From Myxococcus stipitatus (GTDB taxonomy: Bacteria; Myxococcota; Myxococcia; Myxococcales; Myxococcaceae): 64,000 nt of DNA. Positions 41,139 to 49,323 of the stretch are shown in pieces. The position numbers and the translations under genes are program-made. The notes under the pieces were generated by a model, which made no database searches, was not told the origin of the DNA, and saw only the letters and a list, made by a program, of their open reading frames with translations. The stretch lies in contig NZ_CP147913.1 in NCBI RefSeq assembly GCF_037414475.1, positions 9,186,501-9,250,500 on the forward strand. The letters run 5' to 3'. Position 1 is the stretch's first letter, and each line of letters starts with the position of its first letter.

Positions 41139-42971
41139 ATGAACTGGACCCGACTTCCCAAGTCGTTCTTGCGCTCGGCCCTGGCGGCCCTGGTGCTGAC
41201 CTCCGCGCCGGGCCTGGCTCAGGCCCCCGCCGCGAAGCCCACGCCGGAAGAGGCCCGGCAGTTCGCCCAGAAGGTGAACGCGGATCTCAAGCGCCTGTGG
41301 ACCAAGCAGGCCACCGCCGAGTGGATCAAGTCCACGTACATCACCGACGACTCGGAGCGGAACGCCGCCTACGTCAACGAAGAGGTGTTGGGCTACGTCA
41401 ACGGCGCCATCAAGGAGTCGCGCCGGTTCGACGGGCTGAAGCTCGACCCGGACACCGCGCGCACGCTGCACCTGCTGCGCGTGTCGCAGGCGCTGCCGGC
41501 GCCGTCGGATGCGCAGAAGCGCTCGGAGCTGGCGACGACGGCGGCCAGGCTGGAGGGCCTCTATGGCAAGGGCAAGTACTGCGGCCCGGACGGCAAGGGC
41601 AAGTGCAGGGACCTGGAGGAGCTCTCCGACGTGATGGCGGAGAGCCGCGACTACAACGCGCTGCTGGACGCGTGGCAGGGGTGGCACACGATCTCCCGGC
41701 CCATGCGTCCGCTGTACGAACGTTTGGTCACCATCTCCAACGACGGCGCGAAGGACATCGGCTTCAGCGACCTGGGGGGCCTGTGGCGCTCGGGCTACGA
41801 CATGCCGCCCGCCGAGTTCGAGAAGGAGGCCCAGCGCCTGTGGGGCCAGGTGAAGCCGCTCTATGACGACCTGCACTGCTACGTGCGGGGCCGGCTGGCG
41901 AAGCAGTACGGCGCGGACAAGGTGCCCGCGGGCAAGCCCATCCCCGCGCACCTGCTGGGCAACATGTGGGCTCAGGAGTGGAACAACATCTACCCGCTCG
42001 TGGAGCCCTTCCCCGGCCAGGCCAGCCTGGACGTGGACTCCGAGCTGAAGAAGCAGGACTACGACCCGGTGAAGATGGTCCGCCTGGGTGAGAAGTTCTT
42101 CACGTCGCTGGGTCTCAAGTCGCTGCCGGAGACCTTCTACGAGCGCTCCCAGTTCACCAAGCCGAGGGACCGCGAGGTCGTCTGCCACGCCAGCGCCTGG
42201 GACGTGACGTACGAGAACGACGTGCGCATCAAGATGTGCATCAAGCCCACCGAGGAGGACCTCGTCACCATCCACCACGAGCTGGGCCACAACTACTACT
42301 ACACCTACTATTACAACCTGCCCGTGCTCTATCAGGCCGGCGCCAACGACGGCTTCCATGAGGCCATCGGTGACGCGCTGACCCTGTCCATCACCCCCGC
42401 GTATCTGCAGCAGGTGGGGCTGCTCAAGGCGGTGGAGAAGAACGACAAGAACCTCATCAACCTCCAGATGAAGGACGCGCTGGAGAAGGTGGCGTTCCTG
42501 CCGTTCGGTCTGCTGGTGGACCAGTGGCGCTGGGAGGTCTTCTCCGGCCGGGTGAAGCCGGCGGACTACAACAAGTCCTGGTGGGCGCTGCGCCAGAAGT
42601 ACCAGGGCGTGGCCGCGCCGGTGGCTCGCTCCGAGCAGGACTTCGACCCGGGCGCCAAGTACCACGTGCCCGCGAACGTCCCGTACACGCGCTACTTCCT
42701 GGCGCGCATCCTCCAGTTCCAGTTCCACAAGGCCCTATGCGAGGCGGCGGGTCACAAGGGCCCCCTGCACGAGTGCTCCATCTATGGGAACAAGGAGGCT
42801 GGAAAGCGGCTCCAGGCCATGCTGGAGCTGGGGGCGAGCAAGCCCTGGCCGGACGCGCTCCAGGTGGTGACGGGCACTCGGCAGATGGATGCCACGCCGC
42901 TGTTGGACTATTTCAGCCCCCTGCGTCAATGGCTGAAGGCCCAGAACAAGGGCCAGAAGTGTGGCTGGTAG
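41139..42971 (+). CDS. M2-family peptidyl-dipeptidase (ACE-like), secreted
   Basis: The ATG at 41139 gives 610 residues with a Sec signal (SALAALVLTSAPGLAQA). The zinc site is H380-E-L-G-H384 followed 24 residues later by E408 in EAIGDAL, the exact spacing of angiotensin-converting enzyme. Flanking sequence IHHELGHNYYYTYYYNLPVL and downstream FSPLRQWL fit the family, and so does the length. It should remove C-terminal dipeptides from peptides in the periplasm or outside, useful for a predator digesting prey protein. No ribosome site is obvious. A cold-shock gene and then another gluzincin follow on the same strand. Confidence 0.92.
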   Translation: MNWTRLPKSFLRSALAALVLTSAPGLAQAPAAKPTPEEARQFAQKVNADLKRLWTKQATAEWIKSTYITDDSERNAAYVNEEVLGYVNGAIKESRRFDGLKLDPDTARTLHLLRVSQALPAPSDAQKRSELATTAARLEGLYGKGKYCGPDGKGKCRDLEELSDVMAESRDYNALLDAWQGWHTISRPMRPLYERLVTISNDGAKDIGFSDLGGLWRSGYDMPPAEFEKEAQRLWGQVKPLYDDLHCYVRGRLAKQYGADKVPAGKPIPAHLLGNMWAQEWNNIYPLVEPFPGQASLDVDSELKKQDYDPVKMVRLGEKFFTSLGLKSLPETFYERSQFTKPRDREVVCHASAWDVTYENDVRIKMCIKPTEEDLVTIHHELGHNYYYTYYYNLPVLYQAGANDGFHEAIGDALTLSITPAYLQQVGLLKAVEKNDKNLINLQMKDALEKVAFLPFGLLVDQWRWEVFSGRVKPADYNKSWWALRQKYQGVAAPVARSEQDFDPGAKYHVPANVPYTRYFLARILQFQFHKALCEAAGHKGPLHECSIYGNKEAGKRLQAMLELGASKPWPDALQVVTGTRQMDATPLLDYFSPLRQWLKAQNKGQKCGW

Positions 42972-42981
42972 CGGTCCGGGG

Positions 42982-43011
42982 TGGACTTCCCTGGGAAAGG
43001 GCGCATAGATT
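42982..43011 (+). promoter_or_regulatory. Putative housekeeping promoter of the cold-shock gene
   Basis: TGGACT (42982-42987), then 18 bp, then TAGATT (43006-43011): four of six matches to each sigma-70 element. It would give a 5' leader of roughly 75 nt before the ATG at 43092, similar in kind to long csp leaders. Confidence 0.35.
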
Positions 43012-43091
43012 ATCCCGCGTCCTTTTAGGGTTCGCTCAAGCAGGACCGGACGGCGGATTTTCGCGTCCGTGACGAAAGAAGAAGAAAGCAA

Positions 43092-43295
43092 ATGGCTACT
43101 GGTACCGTGAAGTGGTTCAACGATGCGAAGGGCTTTGGCTTCATCACCCAGGACGGCGGTGGTGAGGACGTGTTCTGCCACCACACCGCCATCAACATGG
43201 ACGGGTTCCGCACCCTCCAGGAGGGCCAGAAGGTGGAGTTCGAGGTGGCCCGTGGCCCCAAGGGTCTGCAGGCGCAGAACGTTCGCGCTGCCTGA
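43092..43295 (+). CDS. CspA-family cold-shock protein
   Basis: A 67-residue protein, [18 protein letters not shown] at the start. RNP1 is KGFGFI and RNP2 is VFCHHTAI, in which the usual VFVH is replaced by VFCH, the only slight oddity. The length is standard for a single OB-fold CSP. It binds single-stranded RNA/DNA and keeps mRNA unfolded in the cold or in stationary phase. GAAAGAAGAAGAAAG precedes the start. It is flanked by its own putative promoter and a terminator, so it is monocistronic. Confidence 0.95.
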   Translation: MATGTVKWFNDAKGFGFITQDGGGEDVFCHHTAINMDGFRTLQEGQKVEFEVARGPKGLQAQNVRAA

Positions 43296-43336
43296 TTCCC
43301 GGCGTCGTTCGTAACGACTTCCTGGATGCATCACGA

Positions 43337-43376
43337 GGGTCCGGCCTTCCAACAAGGGTCGGGCCCTTCGTGTTTC
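43337..43376 (+). terminator. Rho-independent terminator after the cold-shock gene
   Basis: GGGTCCGGCCTT (43337-43348) pairs with AAGGGTCGGGCCC (43354-43366) with one bulged G and two G-T pairs, loop CCAAC, followed by TTCGTGTTTCT. It ends just before the ribosome site of the next gene. Confidence 0.7.
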
Positions 43377-43386
43377 TGGAGTGCTC

Positions 43387-45543
43387 ATGTCTTCACCGAA
43401 GCCCCGCCGCCTGTCCCTGGTTCGCTCCTGGCCCCTGATGCTGGCGCTGGGATGTGCCACCGCGTCGAACCCCTCCGCGCCGCAGGCCCCGGCGGCCAGT
43501 CCTCCGCCTCCCACGAGCGCCCCGCGCGCGCCGGAAGCGGCTCAGGAAGCCCAGGCCATGAAGCCCACGTTCGACGCCGCGGCGGTGAAGGCGGAGCTGG
43601 TCGCGAAGCATGGAGAGGCCCAGCGCGCGCGCATCGAGCGGGGCGTGGACCAGGTGGCCCGCCTGTGGCGGGAGCAGGACGGCGACCTGTCTGTCTTCGC
43701 CCGGGCGCAGTTCGTGTCGGACCCGAAGGTGCTCGACGCCACGTTCACCCGGCTGGAGCGGGTGTTCGAGCAGCTGGACGGGCACATGCTCGAGTTGGGG
43801 CGGGAGATGCAGTGGTACTCGGACCTGGACTTGGGGCCGCTGCTGCCGGTGGAGCCGCTGGTGGCTTCGTATGACCCGTCCGCGCACGTGACGGAGGACC
43901 TGTTCCAGTCGAAGGTCGCCTTCGTGGTGCTGCTCAACTTCCCGCTCACCACGCTGAACGAGCGCACGGAGAAGGGCGCGTCCTGGACGCGGCGCGAGTG
44001 GGCGGAGGCGCGGCTGGCCGGGCGCTTCAGCATGCGGGTGCCGGCGGAGATCTCCCGGGAGATCTCTCAAGCCGTCTCGGCCGCGGGGCTCTACATCGAC
44101 GAGTACAACGTCTGGATGCACCACCTGGTGGACGCGCGCGGCGAGCGGCTGTTCCCCAAGGGGATGCGTCTCATCAGCCATTGGAACCTGCGGGACGAGC
44201 TGAAGGCGGACTACGCGGACCCTCGAGGGGCCGAGAAGCAGCGGATGATCGTGCAGGTGATGGAGCGCATCATCACCCAGACGATTCCCGCGGCGGTCAT
44301 CGACAATCCCCGGCTGGACTGGAACCCGTTCACCAACGCGGTGACGGTGGCGCCGCCGGAGTCGGTGGAAGCGGATGCGCCGCCCAAGGAGGCTCGGGCG
44401 GACGCGGCGCGTGAGCAGGACATCCGCTACGAGCGGATGCTCGACATCTTCCGGGCCGAGCGCAAAGCCGACCCGTACGCCCCGGTGGCGCCCACGCGGA
44501 TTGCCCGGGCCTTCGAGTTGGGCCGCGAGCTTCCCGAGGCGCGCGTGAAGGCCCTGCTGACGCAGGTGCTGGAGTCCCCCCTGGTGCCCCGGGTGGCGCG
44601 TGAGATTGAGACGCGCCTGGGGCGCAAGTTGGAGCCGCAGGACGTCTGGTACGCGGGCTTCAAGTCCGGGGTGAAGCGGCCGGAGTCGGAGCTGGATGCC
44701 CTCACACGCAAGCGCTACCCGAACGCGGATGCGTTCGCCAAGGACCTGCCTCGAATCCTCCGAGGCATGGGCTTCAGCGCGGCGAAGGCGGACTGGCTCG
44801 CGGCGCGCATTCGCGTGGATGCCTCACGCGGCGCGGGGCACGCGATGCAGGCGATGCGGCGGGGCGACTTCCCCCGGCTGCGCACGCGCGTGGAGAAGGA
44901 GGGCATGAGCTACAAGGGTTACAACATCGCCGTCCACGAGCTGGGCCACAACGTGGAGCAGGTGTTCAGTCTGTACGGCGTGGACCACACCTTGCTCACG
45001 GGGGTGCCCAACAATGCCTTCACCGAGGCGCTGGCCTTCGTGTTCCAGGCGCGTGACATGGAGTTGTTGGGGTTGGGCAAGGCGGACGCCACGAGCGAGC
45101 GTGAGCGCGTGCTGAGCGACTTCTGGCAGGCCTGGGAGCGCTCGGGAATCGCGATGGTGGACATGGCCGTGTGGCATTGGCTCTACGAGCACCCGGACGC
45201 CACGCCGGCGCAGCTGCGCGAGGCGGTGGTGGACATCTCCCGCGACGTGTGGGACCGCTATTTCGCTCCGGTGTTGGGCGGCAAGGGCACCACGCTGCTG
45301 GCCATTTACAGCCACATGATCAGTTATCCGCTGTATCTGCCCGACTATCCCTTGGGCCATCTCATCGCGCGTCAAATCGAGGAGCATTTGTCACGCAAGG
45401 GGCCGCTGGGCGCGGAGTTCGAGCGCATGGCCACGTATGGCTCGGTGACGCCGGACTTGTGGATGACCCACGCGACGGGGGCACCGGTGAGTGCTGACCC
45501 ACTCCTGCGTGCGACGGAAGCCGCCCTCAAAGGCAAACCTTGA
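43387..45543 (+). CDS. Lipoprotein gluzincin metallopeptidase of unassigned family
   Basis: ATG at 43387 with GGAG 6 nt upstream gives 718 residues. The signal ends LALGC (lipobox), then a Pro/Ala-rich linker. The zinc motif is H517-E-L-G-H521 in NIAVHELGHNVEQVF, with E547 (FTEALAF) as the likely third ligand, the gluzincin layout of M2/M3/M32 peptidases. The sequence around it matches none of these closely from memory. Residues 60-250 and 400-500 are helical, as expected for a closed clam-shell oligopeptidase. It is probably envelope-anchored and degrades peptides, a companion to the ACE-like enzyme encoded just upstream. Confidence 0.75.
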   Translation: MSSPKPRRLSLVRSWPLMLALGCATASNPSAPQAPAASPPPPTSAPRAPEAAQEAQAMKPTFDAAAVKAELVAKHGEAQRARIERGVDQVARLWREQDGDLSVFARAQFVSDPKVLDATFTRLERVFEQLDGHMLELGREMQWYSDLDLGPLLPVEPLVASYDPSAHVTEDLFQSKVAFVVLLNFPLTTLNERTEKGASWTRREWAEARLAGRFSMRVPAEISREISQAVSAAGLYIDEYNVWMHHLVDARGERLFPKGMRLISHWNLRDELKADYADPRGAEKQRMIVQVMERIITQTIPAAVIDNPRLDWNPFTNAVTVAPPESVEADAPPKEARADAAREQDIRYERMLDIFRAERKADPYAPVAPTRIARAFELGRELPEARVKALLTQVLESPLVPRVAREIETRLGRKLEPQDVWYAGFKSGVKRPESELDALTRKRYPNADAFAKDLPRILRGMGFSAAKADWLAARIRVDASRGAGHAMQAMRRGDFPRLRTRVEKEGMSYKGYNIAVHELGHNVEQVFSLYGVDHTLLTGVPNNAFTEALAFVFQARDMELLGLGKADATSERERVLSDFWQAWERSGIAMVDMAVWHWLYEHPDATPAQLREAVVDISRDVWDRYFAPVLGGKGTTLLAIYSHMISYPLYLPDYPLGHLIARQIEEHLSRKGPLGAEFERMATYGSVTPDLWMTHATGAPVSADPLLRATEAALKGKP

Positions 45544-45548
45544 CGTGA

Positions 45549-45572
45549 AGCGGTGGTAGGCTCGCCACCGCT
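45549..45572 (+). promoter_or_regulatory. Hairpin covering the ribosome-binding region of the methyltransferase gene
   Basis: AGCGGTGG (45549-45556) and CCACCGCT (45565-45572) form a perfect 8-bp stem with an 8-nt loop, ending 1 nt before the ATG at 45574. No other Shine-Dalgarno sequence is seen, so the stem may limit initiation. It may also weakly terminate the peptidase transcript. Confidence 0.4.
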
Positions 45573-45573
45573 C

Positions 45574-46527
45574 ATGCCCATCAAGCATCGCATCAAGGCG
45601 TTGCTGGCCCAGGGGTTGGTGAAGGGGGGCCAGCGGCTCGGTCTTCTCGATGACCCGCGCATGTTCCAGGTCTTCGAGCGGACGGGTTACCACGTCACGC
45701 CCAACCACTTCTATCAACCCATTCCAGACACGGGTGAGTTGCCCGACGCCCTCTGGAGTGCGCGCTCGAAGATGGTGGGCGTGGATTTGCGCGAGGCGCG
45801 GCAGCTCGAGTGGCTGGAGCGCTTCGCGGCGAAGTACCGAGGCGAGTACGACGCGCTCCCGCGCAGCTCCGAGGGGGTGCCTCCTCACGGGTTCCACCTG
45901 GACAACAGCGCGTTCGGGACGGTGGACGCGGAGGTGTTGTACTGCCTGGTGCGGGAGCTGAAGCCTCGCAGGCTCTTCGAGATTGGCTCCGGGTGGTCCA
46001 CGCGGCTGTCCGCGCAGGCGTGCCGGGTGAATCAAGCCGAGGGCGCTCCCGCGTGTGAGCTCGTGGCGTTCGAGCCCTATCCCAGCCAGGTGCTGCGTGA
46101 GGGCTTCCCGGGGCTGACGCGCCTGGAGCCGGTGAAGGCGCAGGACATCCCGGTGAGCGAGGTGGAGCGGCTGGAGGAGAACGACATCCTGTTCATCGAC
46201 TCCAGCCACGTGCTCAAGGTGGGCAGCGACGTCCAGGTGGAGTTCCTGGAGCTGTTGCCTCGGCTGCGCAAGGGCGTCGTCGTGCACCTGCACGACATCT
46301 TCCTGCCCGCGGAGTACCCCCGGAACTGGGTGCTGGAGCACCGCCGGTTCTGGACGGAGCAGTACCTGCTCCAGGCGTTCCTGTCGTTCAACGACAGCTT
46401 CGAGGTGCTCTGGGGCAGCAGCTTCATGCACCTGACGCATCCGGAGCGGCTGCGTCAGGTGTTCGCGTCGTATCGCGGGGCGCCTCGGGACTGGCCCGGG
46501 AGCTTCTGGATTCGCCGCGTGAAGTGA
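45574..46527 (+). CDS. Class I SAM-dependent methyltransferase (Methyltransf_24-like)
   Basis: ATG at 45574 gives 317 residues (MPIKHRIKALLAQ). The SAM motif I is LFEIGSGWSTRLSAQA, motif II region is ELVAFEPYPSQVL, and DILFIDSSHVLKVGSD with VVVHLHDIFLP complete the fold as in family-24 methyltransferases often found in glycan or natural-product clusters. About 100 N-terminal residues precede the fold. Substrate unknown. It starts 31 bp after the metallopeptidase gene, whose stop is followed by a hairpin covering the initiation region, and ends 9 bp from the convergent FKBP gene. Confidence 0.8.
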   Translation: MPIKHRIKALLAQGLVKGGQRLGLLDDPRMFQVFERTGYHVTPNHFYQPIPDTGELPDALWSARSKMVGVDLREARQLEWLERFAAKYRGEYDALPRSSEGVPPHGFHLDNSAFGTVDAEVLYCLVRELKPRRLFEIGSGWSTRLSAQACRVNQAEGAPACELVAFEPYPSQVLREGFPGLTRLEPVKAQDIPVSEVERLEENDILFIDSSHVLKVGSDVQVEFLELLPRLRKGVVVHLHDIFLPAEYPRNWVLEHRRFWTEQYLLQAFLSFNDSFEVLWGSSFMHLTHPERLRQVFASYRGAPRDWPGSFWIRRVK

Positions 46528-46536
46528 TCGTCCTGG

Positions 46537-47262
46537 CTACGGGCGGGACGTGTCGCCGGGCACGTCCACCAGCTCCACGTCGAAGGTGAGGACGGCGTTG
46601 GGAGGAATGCGCGAGCCGGAAGGAGGGCGCTCGCCGTATGCGGTGCCGCTGGGGCACGTCAGCTTGGCCTTGCCGCCGACCTTCATCCTCGCGACGCCCT
46701 GGGTCCAGCAGGGGATGACGCCGTTGAGGGGGAACTCCACGGGGATGCCGCGCTTGGCGGACGTGTCGAAGATGGTGCCGTCGACCAGCCGGCCCTCGTA
46801 GTGGACCTTCACGGTGTCGGTGACGCGAGGGCTCTTGCCAGAGCCCGCCTTGATTTCACGGTAGATGACGCCCGAGGGGAGCTTCACCGCGTTGGGCTCC
46901 TTGGCCGCGCGCTCGAGCGTGGCGTTGCCGGCCTGGGCCTGGCGCGTCTTGGCGAACGCTTGAATCTTGGAGGCGTACTCCTTCGGTTCGATGGAGGAGG
47001 TGACACCGCTCATGCCGTCGGAGATGCCGCGCTGGAGGATCTTCAACTCCTCGGGGGAGAGGGCGAAGAGGGAGAGGTCCTTCCCCACGCTCAGGCCCAA
47101 CGCGTAGATGGTCTTCGACTCCTCGGGGAGGTCATCCGGAGACGTCTCCACCGCCCCCGCCTTCGCGGCGGACTCGTTCTTCTTCGCGGTGCTCCCACCC
47201 TGGGCCTGCGCCCCCGTGGTGCCGAGCACCAGGGTGAGCGTCGCCATCCACATCGTTCGCAT
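46537..47262 (-). CDS. FkpA-like FKBP-type peptidyl-prolyl isomerase
   Basis: ATG at 47262 with AGGTGG 5 nt upstream gives 241 residues with a Sec signal (TLVLGTTGAQA). Residues about 45-125 form the helical FKBP N-terminal dimerisation domain (YALGLSVGKDLSLFALSPEE). Residues 130-237 are the FKBP domain: VKVHYEGRLVDGTIFDTS, PVEFPLNGVIPCWTQGV, YGERPPSGSRIPPNAVLTFD. It acts in the periplasm as foldase/chaperone, useful for outer-membrane and secreted proteins. Monocistronic; it shares a 236-bp divergent promoter region with the PilZ gene. Confidence 0.92.
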   Translation of the reverse strand: MRTMWMATLTLVLGTTGAQAQGGSTAKKNESAAKAGAVETSPDDLPEESKTIYALGLSVGKDLSLFALSPEELKILQRGISDGMSGVTSSIEPKEYASKIQAFAKTRQAQAGNATLERAAKEPNAVKLPSGVIYREIKAGSGKSPRVTDTVKVHYEGRLVDGTIFDTSAKRGIPVEFPLNGVIPCWTQGVARMKVGGKAKLTCPSGTAYGERPPSGSRIPPNAVLTFDVELVDVPGDTSRP

Positions 47263-47498
47263 GCATCCACCTTTCATCATGAGGGCTGGAATATAGGCCC
47301 TGGGCTCACTCGCCCAGCACGAACTGGGCACCTGCTGCTTCGGGAGGCATGCAGGCTCGCGGAAAGAATTCAGCGGCGGGGAACGGCGCCGAAAGTGGGT
47401 GGGTCGTTTTCTTGCGCGTTCAGCCTCTGCCTCTACCCTGCGGCCAGGTTGCTTCAACCCCGGAGCAACCTGTTGCACGCAGCGGAGGTCACGGAGCG

Positions 47499-47846
47499 AT
47501 GAGCGACAAGCGGAAGGCGAAGCGGGCGCCCCTCGACATCTACTTGAACAAGTACATGGGCGGAGTGCCGTACATGTCGCGAGCCGCGGACATCAGCCCG
47601 GAAGGGGTGAGTCTGGCGCGCTTGATTGAGCCCCAGCACGACGCGAAGCGCGTGGGCCTCCAGTTCCAGCTCCCCGGCTCGGAGGAGATCATCTACGCCG
47701 AGGGCGAAGTCGTCCGCGAGTGGGTGGAGCTGAACTCCGCCAAGCGCGAGCACTCGGGCGTGCGCTTCACGCTGCTGACCGAGCGGCACCGCAAGATGAT
47801 TGATGCCTACGTCGACCGGCACGGCCGCCCGGCGAGCGAGAACTGA
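47499..47846 (+). CDS. PilZ-domain protein (c-di-GMP binding candidate)
   Basis: ATG at 47499 behind GGAGGTCACGGAGCG gives 115 residues. The c-di-GMP motif appears as R5-KAK-R9 near the N-terminus and DISPEGVSL in the loop that supplies the D/N-x-S-x-x-G signature. The rest is the small beta-barrel (GLQFQLPGSEEIIYAEGEVV, GVRFTLL). Stand-alone PilZ proteins act as adaptors in motility, polysaccharide or development control. Both motif halves are intact, so binding is plausible. Located 115 bp before an LPP20-like gene, probably independently expressed. Confidence 0.85.
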   Translation: MSDKRKAKRAPLDIYLNKYMGGVPYMSRAADISPEGVSLARLIEPQHDAKRVGLQFQLPGSEEIIYAEGEVVREWVELNSAKREHSGVRFTLLTERHRKMIDAYVDRHGRPASEN

Positions 47847-47961
47847 CACGTCGCGTTGGGCCTCTGGGTTGTCTTGACTTCCCACGAGGTGGGCTCCTTG
47901 AATGGGCGGCCATGCTGCCCAGGGACTACCCACGGAATCGGGTGTGGAGGGGAGGCGCTCC

Positions 47962-48777
47962 GTGAGGCTCGCGAGATGGGCATTGTTGTTGTGGATGGTG
48001 CCGTTGTCGGCACCAGGCCAGGGCAGGGTGATGAAGCCCTCGGCTCCCTCCACCGTCGAGGTGGTTCGTCCGGTGGGGAGCGCGGGGGTGAACTGGGAAG
48101 GGCAGGTGCTTCGGGCGACGGGAGCGGGAGCCCCCGACCTGAAGGCGGCCAATCCAGCGCAGGCCCGGTTGGGCGCGGAGCGTGCGGCGAAGCAGGACGC
48201 GTCCCGGAATCTGTTGGAGCAGGTGCGAGGACTCCACGTCAGCGCGGGCCGCAGCGTGGGCGAGGAGATGGCGCGCGACGAGGTCCGTGGCCGCGTTGAA
48301 ACGGCGGTCAGCGGGTACAAGGTCGTCGCCAAACGTTTCTTTTCGGACAGTGGCGTGGAGGTGGACGTCGAGGTGCCGCTTGCGGCCATCACGTCCGCGT
48401 TGGTGACGCCGGCTCCCGATGCCCCCATTGTCTTCAATGCGGAGGGGGCCCGGCGGTACACGGGGCTGGTGGTGGATGCGCGGGGCCTGGGCTTGAAGCC
48501 GGTGCTCGCGCCGCGCTTGCTGGATGCGGCGGGCAAGGCGCTCTACGGCGCCTCGGCCTTGTCGAGCGAGATCCGGGAGTCGACGGGTGTCGCCGCGTGG
48601 TTCAGCAACCTGGAGACGGCGAAGAAGTCCGCGCTGGTGGGTGAGAAGCCCATGGTGGTGAAGGCCCGGAGCGTGAAGGGTTCCGACCTGGTGCTCTCGG
48701 CGGAGGACGCGAAGCTGCTGGGCGAGGTCAACACCCGCTTCCTGTCCGAGGGCCGCGTCGTCATCGTCGCGCAATAG
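47962..48777 (+). CDS. LPP20-like exported protein
   Basis: A GTG start at 47962 with GGAGG upstream gives 271 residues and a signal peptide (ALLLWMVPLSAPGQG); an ATG 60 nt earlier is also in frame. The core resembles the LPP20 domain: QARLGAERAAKQDASRNLLE, LHVSAGRSVGEEMARDEV, VSGYKVVAKRFFSDSGVEVD. The tail carries two motifs typical of myxobacterial relatives (GLVVDARGLGLKPVLAPRLL and a late GRVVIVAQ). LPP20-like proteins are envelope proteins of unclear function, some linked to flagella or motility. It is followed after 17 bp by a PEGA-like lipoprotein, suggesting an operon. Confidence 0.65.
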   Translation: MRLARWALLLWMVPLSAPGQGRVMKPSAPSTVEVVRPVGSAGVNWEGQVLRATGAGAPDLKAANPAQARLGAERAAKQDASRNLLEQVRGLHVSAGRSVGEEMARDEVRGRVETAVSGYKVVAKRFFSDSGVEVDVEVPLAAITSALVTPAPDAPIVFNAEGARRYTGLVVDARGLGLKPVLAPRLLDAAGKALYGASALSSEIRESTGVAAWFSNLETAKKSALVGEKPMVVKARSVKGSDLVLSAEDAKLLGEVNTRFLSEGRVVIVAQ

Positions 48778-48794
48778 AGATAGAACGCCGGAGG

Positions 48795-49214
48795 ATGCTT
48801 CCGAGGCTCAAGAGCACGCGGCGAATGTCTTCGATGGAAGTCTGGCAAGGGCGGCTGCTTCCGCGTGGGGTGAGGGCGGCCGGGGTTGGGTGGCTCCTCG
48901 CTTCCTGGGTGGGCTGCGCCGGGACTCAAGAGCCGGACACGCTGGCGCGGGCGCGCGAGCTGATGGCCGGGGCCCGCAATCCCAGTGGTGACGTGGCGCT
49001 GCGCTGCGAGCCCGAGGACGCCGAGGTCTACCTGGACGGCGTGCTCCAGGGACTGTGCAGCGACTACTCGGGCAACCCCAAAGGGCTCAGCCTGGGGGTG
49101 GGGCTGCATCAGATCGAGGTCAAGAAGCAGGGGTACTGGCCCTACACGACGTACTATGAGCCGAGCGGTGCGCGGGCCCGGCTGACGGTTCAGCTCCGCG
49201 CGTCGACCCCTTAG
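48795..49214 (+). CDS. Small PEGA-like lipoprotein
   Basis: A 139-residue protein with possible starts at 48795 (ATG) or 48825 (MSSMEVWQG). The signal ends WVGCAG, a lipobox. After a helical linker, residues 65-135 fit a PEGA-type surface beta domain: ALRCEPEDAEVYLDGVLQG, then GLSLGVGLHQIEVKKQGYW, PYTTYYEPSG, RLTVQL. PEGA domains often follow S-layer or kinase proteins. It lies 17 bp after the LPP20-like gene. Confidence 0.7.
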   Translation: MLPRLKSTRRMSSMEVWQGRLLPRGVRAAGVGWLLASWVGCAGTQEPDTLARARELMAGARNPSGDVALRCEPEDAEVYLDGVLQGLCSDYSGNPKGLSLGVGLHQIEVKKQGYWPYTTYYEPSGARARLTVQLRASTP

Positions 49215-49323
49215 CGGGGACCTCGAATCGCAATGGCGGCTCGCAGGAGCCGTAGTCCGCGAGTGCTTCGCGGAAGGAGCGTGGGTCATCAGACGGCGCA
49301 ACAAGAAGAGCCAGGCAGGGTCG

